A DNA stretch of 64,000 nucleotides from Aquiluna sp. (GTDB taxonomy: Bacteria; Actinomycetota; Actinomycetes; Actinomycetales; Microbacteriaceae): positions 1 to 64,000 of the forward strand of contig JAPKCK010000007.1 in assembly GCA_028822985.1 (NCBI GenBank), written 5' to 3'. Below are positions 57,572 to 64,000 of this stretch, in pieces. Position numbers and translations under genes: made by a program. Numbering within the stretch: position 1 is the first letter of the stretch; the number at the start of each line of letters is the position of its first letter. Under the pieces are notes generated by a model. That model saw nothing but the letters and a program-made list of their open reading frames with translations. It ran no database searches and was not told the DNA's origin.

Positions 57572-58168
57572 ATGTTCTCGGTCGTAGTGCTTATTTCAGG
57601 TGGTGGCTCAAATCTTCGTGCGCTCTTGACGGCGGCGGCCAGCCCGCTCTATCCGGCAAAGGTGGTCGCGGTTGGGTCAGATAAGGCTGCTTCCGGTCTA
57701 GAGCATGCCGAGGAGTTTGGGGTTCCAACTTTCGTTGTTGAACCTTCGAGGTTTGAAAGTCGCGAAGCCTGGGCGGAGGTCTTGCTCTCAAATATAGAAT
57801 TCCACAAGCCAGATTTAGTGGTTCTAGCCGGATTCATGAAGATGCTGCCGGCAAACATTGTCAACAAGCTCACGCCCAGAATGATTAATCTGCACCCGTC
57901 ATTGTTGCCCGATTTTCCAGGCGCACACGCCGTTGCCGACGCCCTGGCGGCCGGAGCTTCAGTAACCGGCGCAACAATTCACATCGTCGATGAAGGGGTC
58001 GACAGTGGCAGGATTTTGACTCAAGCCAGCATGGCTGTCGCGCCCGGCATCTCAGAAATTGATTTGCATGGGCAGATTAAACTTGTGGAACGAGAACAGC
58101 TAGTTCAAGTGGTTCAAGACATTGCAACCGGAGCGTTATTGCTGATCGAAAAGGAGCAAAATGCCTGA
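57572..58168 (+). CDS. purN: Phosphoribosylglycinamide formyltransferase
   Basis: Formylates GAR in purine synthesis using 10-formyl-THF. It has 198 residues with [15 protein letters not shown] binding the substrate, the LAGFMKMLP stretch and the catalytic [16 protein letters not shown] with Asn and His. It overlaps purH by 8 bp. The start ATG has only GGGG nearby, so it may be leaderless. Confidence 0.96.
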   Translation: MFSVVVLISGGGSNLRALLTAAASPLYPAKVVAVGSDKAASGLEHAEEFGVPTFVVEPSRFESREAWAEVLLSNIEFHKPDLVVLAGFMKMLPANIVNKLTPRMINLHPSLLPDFPGAHAVADALAAGASVTGATIHIVDEGVDSGRILTQASMAVAPGISEIDLHGQIKLVEREQLVQVVQDIATGALLLIEKEQNA

Positions 58169-59702
58169 TGTAGTGGCCATAAAAAGGGCGTTGATTTCTG
58201 TATCGGATAAAACCGGCTTGATTGAGCTGGCGACGGCTCTGACCGCGGCCGGTGTCCAACTCGTGTCAACCGGCTCCACTGCTAAACAAATCGCGTCGGC
58301 CGGTATGGCCGTAAGAGAAGTCAGTGAAGTCACCGGCTTTCCTGAAAGCCTGGACGGCCGAGTAAAGACGCTACACCCAGCTATCCACGGCGGCATTCTT
58401 GCCGACCTAAGGCTTGAAACGCATAATCGAGAGCTTGCAGAGCTAAACATCGAAGCGTTTCAGCTCGTGGTTGTGAACCTTTACCCTTTCGTTGAAACGG
58501 TTTCCAGCGGAACTGCCGGCGATGCGGCTATCGAGCAGATCGATATCGGTGGGCCCGCTATGGTTCGGGCTGCCGCCAAAAATCACGCAAATGTGGCCGT
58601 AGTTGTCGACCCTAAAAACTACCAGCTGCTAATCGACGCCCTTGATAATGGTGGAACGAGCCTCAGGTTCCGGCAAAAACTAGCTCAACAAGCATTTGCC
58701 CACACCGCTGACTACGACTCTGCAGTCGCAAGCTTCCTGGCTCGCGAATTCGGTGAAGAGACGACTTCGGAATCGATCAACATTTCTCTCACCAAAGACC
58801 AAGACTTGAGATATGGCGAGAATTCGCATCAGCAGGCAGCTCTTTATTTGTCCGCCGACTCTTCGGGTGTGGCAACGGCCATTCAGCATTCCGGCAAGCA
58901 GATGAGCTACAACAACTTTGTCGATGCAGATGCTGCCCTTCGGGCAGCCTTTGATTTTCAGGCCCCCGCGGTTGCGATCATCAAGCACGCTAACCCTTGT
59001 GGAATTGCCACCGGTGAAGATGTGGCAACTGTCTACCAGGCGGCTCATAACACCGATCCGGTGTCGGCCTTCGGAGGTGTGATTGCCACCAATAGCGAAG
59101 TTACTGAGGCAATGGCTCTGGCGGTTGCGGAAGTCTTCACTGAGGTCATAATCGCGCCTTCATTCAGCCCGACAGCTCTTGAAACATTGAAAAAGAAAAA
59201 GAACTTGAGAATTTTGGAGCTTTCACATCCTTATGCCAGAGCTTCGCTAGATATCCGGCAGGTATCGGGTGGCATGCTCGTGCAGGACTCAGACGGCTTT
59301 GAAGGCCTGAACACTCAGAACTGGCAATTGGTAGCCGGCAAGGGGGTCGATGCGACTCAGATGCTGGATTTAGAGTTTGCATGGATTGCTTGCCGGTCCG
59401 TGAAATCTAACGCAATCCTGCTAGCCAAGAATCAGGCCGCTGTTGGGATTGGTATGGGTCAGGTCAACAGGCTAGATTCTTGCAGGCTCGCGGTCGCAAG
59501 GGCTGGTGAAAGAGTGGCGGGTTCTGTCGCGGCTTCGGACGCATTTTTCCCATTCGCTGACGGCCTCCAGGTGCTTATAGATGCCGGAGTGTCAGCAGTT
59601 GTCCAGCCGGGTGGAAGCGTTCGAGACGAGGAAGTGATCGCCGCTGCCAGTGAAGCCGGCGTTAGCATGTACTTCACGGGCGAAAGGCATTTTTTCCACT
59701 AG
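58161..59702 (+). CDS. purH: Bifunctional AICAR transformylase / IMP cyclohydrolase
   Basis: Last two steps to IMP. It has 513 residues. The cyclohydrolase domain starts [15 protein letters not shown] and has the STGSTAKQI loop and [15 protein letters not shown]; the transformylase domain has [23 protein letters not shown] (His and catalytic Lys) and [14 protein letters not shown]. It has GGAG upstream within purN. The IMP formed feeds guaB/guaA in this window. Confidence 0.97.
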   Translation: MPDVVAIKRALISVSDKTGLIELATALTAAGVQLVSTGSTAKQIASAGMAVREVSEVTGFPESLDGRVKTLHPAIHGGILADLRLETHNRELAELNIEAFQLVVVNLYPFVETVSSGTAGDAAIEQIDIGGPAMVRAAAKNHANVAVVVDPKNYQLLIDALDNGGTSLRFRQKLAQQAFAHTADYDSAVASFLAREFGEETTSESINISLTKDQDLRYGENSHQQAALYLSADSSGVATAIQHSGKQMSYNNFVDADAALRAAFDFQAPAVAIIKHANPCGIATGEDVATVYQAAHNTDPVSAFGGVIATNSEVTEAMALAVAEVFTEVIIAPSFSPTALETLKKKKNLRILELSHPYARASLDIRQVSGGMLVQDSDGFEGLNTQNWQLVAGKGVDATQMLDLEFAWIACRSVKSNAILLAKNQAAVGIGMGQVNRLDSCRLAVARAGERVAGSVAASDAFFPFADGLQVLIDAGVSAVVQPGGSVRDEEVIAAASEAGVSMYFTGERHFFH

Positions 59703-59768
59703 AAATAATCCAAGCTCACCAAATGTTTACGAGTAAGGCCGCTTGGCCAAAATACAGCAGAGAGACTT

Positions 59769-61544
59769 ATGCGGCAGGCTGAATTGGGGACCGTAAAAAC
59801 CCTTTGGAGACTGGTCCCGTTCGCAAGGCGGGCACTATGGCGCATCGGCCTTGGCATACTCGCCGCAATCGGCGCCCACATGATCGCTCTTTCAATCCCG
59901 CAGTTTTTGCAGTCACTGGTTAATTCACTGGTGGACGGCGGTGAGGACGCACTTCTACCGGCGGTCGGTTTGATTCTCTTGCTTGGGATCCTGGAGGCTG
60001 GCCTCGTGCTTCTCAGGCGTTGGTTGGTTCTTACACCTGGAACATTTGTCGAAGCCGACATGCGCAACACTTTGTTCGCCAAGCTTCAAGATTTGCCGGT
60101 CGCATTTCATGATCGCTGGGCATCGGGGCAGTTGCTCTCCAGGGCGGTTGCCGACCTGGGTCTAATCAGGCGCTGGCTTAGCTTCGGAATTGTGCTGCTC
60201 ATAGCAAACTTCATCACCCTGGTGGTTGGACTGCTGATTTTGTTCACATACAACTTTTGGTTGGGCCTTATCTTTTCAGTGGCGTCTATTCCGATTTGGA
60301 TCATTGGATTCCGCTTCGAGCGTGGTTTCGGAACTATTGCCAGGCTTGCTCAGGATCAGTCGGGAGACCTTGCAACAAGGGTGGAAGAATCTGTTCACGG
60401 CGTGAGGGTCCTAAAGGCTTTTGGCCGCGGCGGCTTTGCAGCTGAACAATTCGCAACCCAGGCTTCGGAGCTCAAGACCACAGAAATTAGCAAGGCAAAA
60501 GCCGTCGCAAACATCTGGCTCTACCTAATGATGATTCCTGAATTTGCGCTTGGCTTGGCCTTATTGGCTGGGATTTGGTTTACGGCTAACGGGGAGATGA
60601 CCGTTGGGACACTCGTGGCTTTTGTTGCAACCGCCATGGTCCTTCGTTGGCCGACGGAGTCCCTTGGATTCCTGCTGGGTATGACACTTGAGGCCAAGAC
60701 CGCCACCACGAGAATTTTCGAAGTGCTGGATGAGCCGGATTTAATTGCCGATCCGGTTTCTCAAAAGACGATAAAAGATCCCAAGGGTTTGCTTGAGTTT
60801 CATGACGTTCACTTTCATTATCCGGATGCGGATCCAAAAAATCGGGATTTGGTCGATGGCGTCAGCCTTCGAATAGAGCCCGGTCAGTCGGTAGCTCTTA
60901 TCGGGCTCACCGGAAGTGGCAAGACTACTCTGACGGCTCTAACAACAAGGCTGTACGAGGTAACGGGCGGCTCTATAACTATCGATGGGGTTGACATTAG
61001 AGACTTGACCCGAGCCGATCTTAGATCCAACATCGCGATGGCCTTTGAGGACGCCACTCTTTTCTCATCGAGTGTTCGCGACAACGTGCTTCTTGGCAAC
61101 AAAGATCAAAGTGAGGACGATCTAAAGCAGGCGCTTGAGATTGCTCAGGCGCAGTTTGCCTACGATTTGCCCCAGGGCCTTGACACGCCGATCGGCGATG
61201 AAGGGCTAAGCCTTTCAGGCGGTCAACGACAGCGATTGGCCTTGGCAAGAGCGGTTGCGGCGAAGCCCCAGATTTTGGTTTTGGATGATCCATTGTCGGC
61301 TGTAGATGTTGAGACAGAGGCCATGGTCGAAGACGCGCTTCGAAACGTGCTGAAATCGACTACAGCCCTAATAGTCGCTCACCGACCTTCGACCGTAATG
61401 CTGGCCGACAAGGTCGCTTTGATGCAAGATGGCAAAATTATTGCTTTCGGTACTCACCGTGAACTTCTAGACACCAGCCCTGAATATCGCCACGTCATTA
61501 CCTCTCTGGACACCGACCAGAAAGAGCGTGAGGTGAACGTATGA
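59769..61544 (+). CDS. ABC exporter half-transporter, degenerate ATPase partner
   Basis: Six membrane segments (about 20-310) precede an ATPase domain in 591 residues. Walker A is GLTGSGKT (379-386) and the signature LSGGQ is intact (482-486), but after Walker B the catalytic Glu is Asp (LVLDDPLS, residue 507), and the Q-loop shows Glu427 (AFED). This is the degenerate-site subunit of heterodimeric exporters. It overlaps the next gene, its partner, by 4 bp. The substrate (drug, lipid or peptide) cannot be told. ATG at 59769, with AGAGAGA upstream. Confidence 0.92.
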   Translation: MRQAELGTVKTLWRLVPFARRALWRIGLGILAAIGAHMIALSIPQFLQSLVNSLVDGGEDALLPAVGLILLLGILEAGLVLLRRWLVLTPGTFVEADMRNTLFAKLQDLPVAFHDRWASGQLLSRAVADLGLIRRWLSFGIVLLIANFITLVVGLLILFTYNFWLGLIFSVASIPIWIIGFRFERGFGTIARLAQDQSGDLATRVEESVHGVRVLKAFGRGGFAAEQFATQASELKTTEISKAKAVANIWLYLMMIPEFALGLALLAGIWFTANGEMTVGTLVAFVATAMVLRWPTESLGFLLGMTLEAKTATTRIFEVLDEPDLIADPVSQKTIKDPKGLLEFHDVHFHYPDADPKNRDLVDGVSLRIEPGQSVALIGLTGSGKTTLTALTTRLYEVTGGSITIDGVDIRDLTRADLRSNIAMAFEDATLFSSSVRDNVLLGNKDQSEDDLKQALEIAQAQFAYDLPQGLDTPIGDEGLSLSGGQRQRLALARAVAAKPQILVLDDPLSAVDVETEAMVEDALRNVLKSTTALIVAHRPSTVMLADKVALMQDGKIIAFGTHRELLDTSPEYRHVITSLDTDQKEREVNV

Positions 61545-63346
61545 GTCTTTACGGAACCAATAACGAAGAAAGAACAGACCTAAACAAAACCGAATCTAGG
61601 TTCATCAGGAAGCGATCTAGAACACTCTTGGGTTCGTTGTTGCTTCCGCTCCGAGCAAGACTTTGGCTAGCCGTAGTAATGATTTTTATCTCCACGACAC
61701 TCAGAGTCGCGGGCCCAGCACTAATCGCATTCGCGATTGACTGGGCGCTTCCTCGAGCCATCGAAGGTGACTTTTATCCGCTATGGATGCTAATCCTGCT
61801 TTATCTGGGAGCTGCAGCCTTCAGTGCACTGATGGTTTATTACTTCATGATCCTCACGGCAAAAATTGCTCAGTCCATGCTGTTTGCCTTGAGGAACAGA
61901 ATGTTTATCCACACACAAAAGCTTTCGGTCGAATTTCATGAGCGCTATACCGCCGGGCGAGTAATCGCGAGGCAGACCTCGGACCTTGAGTCAATTTCGG
62001 AACTGTTATCGGGCGGCCTTGGAGAATTGGTGGTTGGTATCTTCTTCATGGTCTTCACGGCCGGCGCACTCTTGATCCTTGACCCAATCAGCTTCCTTGT
62101 TCTTATGGCCGCAGCTATTCCGCTTGCGATTGTGACCAGGTGGTTTCAGATAAACACGAACCGAGGTTTTAGGGCGCAGCGGGTTGCATCTTCCACATTG
62201 ATTCAAAACTTTGTAGAGACCATGACAGGTATCCGTGCCGTCAAGGCTTTCCGCAAGGAAAAGCGCAACGAGAAGCACTTTGGTGGCTTGGTGGAAAAGT
62301 ACCGACTACTGAACGCCAAGCTAATTCAGCTTTTCGGAATTTACGATCCAGCGTTGATATTGATCGGAAACGCGACTGTGGCTGCCATCCTGCTTGTGGG
62401 CGGATTTCGGGTCCTCGACGGCACGTTGGGCATTGGAGTTTTGACGGCCGCAATTCTTTACGCCAGAAGGTTTTTTGACCCGATGGAGCAGATAGCAATT
62501 TTTTACAACTCTTACCAGTCTGCATCGGCAGCCCTGGAGAAGATTTCTGGTGTTTTGCAAGAAGAGCCTTCGGTTCCAGAACCCGAGAACCCGGTTGAGC
62601 TTCAGAACATCAAGGGCGGTTTAGTTTTTGACAAGGTGAAGTTTCAATACAACACCGGTGACATCGTGCTGCACCCGTTCTCGTTGGATATTCCCGGCGG
62701 TCAAACAATCGCGATGGTCGGGACTACGGGCGCTGGCAAATCAACTCTTGCCAAGCTCATTTCAAGGTTCTACGACCCTAGCGAAGGTGTTGTCCGTCTT
62801 GACGATTACGACCTAAGAGACATTTCGAATGTCAACCTTCGTCAAAAGGTAGTGATGGTGACGCAGGAGGCTTATCTATTTACCGGCTCTGTAGCCCAGA
62901 ATATTCAGCTAGGCCGCCCGGGCGCCTCGATGGACGACGTAGTCAAGGCAGCCAAGGCAGTGGGCGCGCATGAATTTATTCTGGAATTGCCCTACGGCTA
63001 CGAGACGGATGTGAACAAGCGCGGCGGCCGAGTTTCGAGCGGCCAGCGCCAGTTGATCTCCTTTGCACGTGCCTTCCTGGCGGACCCTGCGGTTTTGATT
63101 CTCGATGAGGCAACTTCCTCCTTAGACATACCCTCGGAGGCGATGGTGCAACTTGGACTAAAGACACTGCTTGCAGGTCGGACAGCCGTAATCATCGCGC
63201 ATCGACTCTCAACGGTTTCGATAGCAGATCGAGTTTTGGTCATGGAGCATGGAAAAATTATTGAAGATGGTTCACCGGAACAGCTGGTTGCCTCGGGGGG
63301 CAAATTCTCGAAGCTCTACAAGTCCTGGAAGGATTCATTGGTTTAG
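61541..63346 (+). CDS. ABC exporter half-transporter, catalytic partner
   Basis: A 601-residue half-transporter: six membrane segments (about 40-320), Walker A GTTGAGKS (394-401), Walker B with the catalytic Glu ([10 protein letters not shown], Glu523) and H-loop IIAHRLST. Its signature is VSSGQ (498-502) instead of LSGGQ. Together with the Asp507 subunit upstream this makes one consensus site (its own Walker motifs with the partner's LSGGQ) and one degenerate site. It overlaps the upstream gene by 4 bp. Confidence 0.93.
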   Translation: MSLYGTNNEERTDLNKTESRFIRKRSRTLLGSLLLPLRARLWLAVVMIFISTTLRVAGPALIAFAIDWALPRAIEGDFYPLWMLILLYLGAAAFSALMVYYFMILTAKIAQSMLFALRNRMFIHTQKLSVEFHERYTAGRVIARQTSDLESISELLSGGLGELVVGIFFMVFTAGALLILDPISFLVLMAAAIPLAIVTRWFQINTNRGFRAQRVASSTLIQNFVETMTGIRAVKAFRKEKRNEKHFGGLVEKYRLLNAKLIQLFGIYDPALILIGNATVAAILLVGGFRVLDGTLGIGVLTAAILYARRFFDPMEQIAIFYNSYQSASAALEKISGVLQEEPSVPEPENPVELQNIKGGLVFDKVKFQYNTGDIVLHPFSLDIPGGQTIAMVGTTGAGKSTLAKLISRFYDPSEGVVRLDDYDLRDISNVNLRQKVVMVTQEAYLFTGSVAQNIQLGRPGASMDDVVKAAKAVGAHEFILELPYGYETDVNKRGGRVSSGQRQLISFARAFLADPAVLILDEATSSLDIPSEAMVQLGLKTLLAGRTAVIIAHRLSTVSIADRVLVMEHGKIIEDGSPEQLVASGGKFSKLYKSWKDSLV

Positions 63347-63417
63347 GGTCCAACGACTGAAACCGATAGGCTAAGAACGGTCATTTAGGCCCGAATCACG
63401 CGGTAATCAGGAGAATA

Positions 63418-64000
63418 ATGAACAAAATCAGTGTTGTTGGCAAAGTTGTTGAGCTTGACGGCGATGAGATGACTCGCATCATCTGGCAGGACATCAAGGA
63501 CAAACTGATTCTCCCTTATTTGGAGATCGACCTGGAGTATTACGATCTGTCTGTTGAAAATCGCGATGCGACTGACGATCAAATCACTATTGATGCGGCT
63601 AATGCCATCAAGAAATACGGCGTTGGGGTCAAGTGCGCGACAATTACTCCGGACGAAGATCGAGTTGTCGAATTTGGTTTGAAAAAAATGTGGCGTTCTC
63701 CGAATGGAACCATTAGAAATATTCTTGATGGTGTTGTATTTCGCGAGCCAATTATCATCTCCAACGTTCCGAGGCTAGTACCAGGCTGGACTAAGCCAAT
63801 CATCATTGGTCGCCATGCACACGGCGACCAGTACAAGGCCACAGACATCAAAATACCCGGTAAAGGCCGGGTCACCATGACTTGGGCGCCTGCCGACGGC
63901 TCAGAGCCTCAGGTAATGACCATCGCCGACTTCCCGGAGAACGGTGGAGTTGCCATGGGCATGTATAACTACATGGACTCCATACGCGACTTTGCAAGAG
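63418..64000 (+). CDS. icd: NADP-dependent isocitrate dehydrogenase, 3' end cut off by window
   Basis: Oxidises isocitrate to 2-oxoglutarate. The 194 visible residues begin [20 protein letters not shown] and show the motifs of the eukaryote-like homodimeric NADP enzyme: [45 protein letters not shown] and [13 protein letters not shown]. Residue SPNGTIR carries isocitrate-binding Ser, Asn and Arg. AGGAG lies 4 nt before the ATG, and TAGGCT (63367-63372) could be the -10. Confidence 0.95.
   Translation, partial: MNKISVVGKVVELDGDEMTRIIWQDIKDKLILPYLEIDLEYYDLSVENRDATDDQITIDAANAIKKYGVGVKCATITPDEDRVVEFGLKKMWRSPNGTIRNILDGVVFREPIIISNVPRLVPGWTKPIIIGRHAHGDQYKATDIKIPGKGRVTMTWAPADGSEPQVMTIADFPENGGVAMGMYNYMDSIRDFAR

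Overview
This window is a stretch of an actinobacterial chromosome. The gene set and order fit the family Microbacteriaceae, and the moderate GC (about half, by eye) and very tight packing suggest one of the small-genome planktonic lineages (Rhodoluna/Aquiluna-like). Supporting marks are GuaB3 next to GuaB, a PerM/DUF6350 membrane protein ahead of purN-purH downstream of sucCD, a THUMP-like methyltransferase, a short-LID adenylate kinase, and many genes that appear to be leaderless. The organism name is inference; the gene calls are read from the sequence. Both ends cut genes: fusA lacks its 5' end and icd lacks its 3' end.

Layout. 1-22146 is translation and transcription machinery: fusA, tuf, then (after a pirin gene) the S10, spc and alpha operons from rpsJ to rplQ, with secY, adk, map, infA and rpmJ in their usual places, followed by truA and rplM-rpsI. 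The usual rpsN (between rplE and rpsH) and rpsD (between rpsK and rpoA) are absent from these positions. Several ribosomal proteins carry long low-complexity Lys/Ala/Pro or acidic tails. 22162-30545 is cell-wall precursor synthesis and tRNA modification: glmM, a NIPSNAP-like gene, coaA (reverse), glmS, acpS, alr, tsaE, tsaB and a fused rimI-tsaD. 30635-33664 holds a DUF4190 membrane protein, a methyltransferase (reverse), groES alone under a CIRCE-like site, and a RarD permease.

33916-39438 is a branched-chain amino-acid-type ABC uptake system: the lipoprotein binding protein on the plus strand faces a minus-strand operon of two permeases, two ATPases and a tiny glycine-zipper protein. The two transcripts converge on a structured 200-bp gap. 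The LivH-type permease carries an extra exported domain. 39628-43011 is guaB, guaB3 and a SURF1 gene. 43095-49056 is a self-contained mannitol PTS locus: DeoR regulator, separate EIIC, EIIB and EIIA genes, mannitol-1-phosphate dehydrogenase, HPr and Enzyme I. 49067-64000 holds a DUF3817 protein, guaA, a glycerophosphodiesterase, a PcrA/UvrD helicase, sucCD, perM, purN, purH, an asymmetric heterodimeric ABC exporter and the start of icd.

No mobile element, CRISPR array, prophage, rRNA or tRNA gene was seen. It is mostly core genome, and I see no new multi-gene system. The most interesting signals are regulatory: (1) a recurring TANNNT hexamer 6-8 nt before start codons, in several cases built over the stop codon of the upstream gene; (2) a three-way-junction RNA element between two terminators at the liv locus; (3) a perfect 14-bp hairpin inside the mannitol EIIA gene; (4) domain fusions in LivH and TsaD; (5) a terminator-like hairpin over the truA start.
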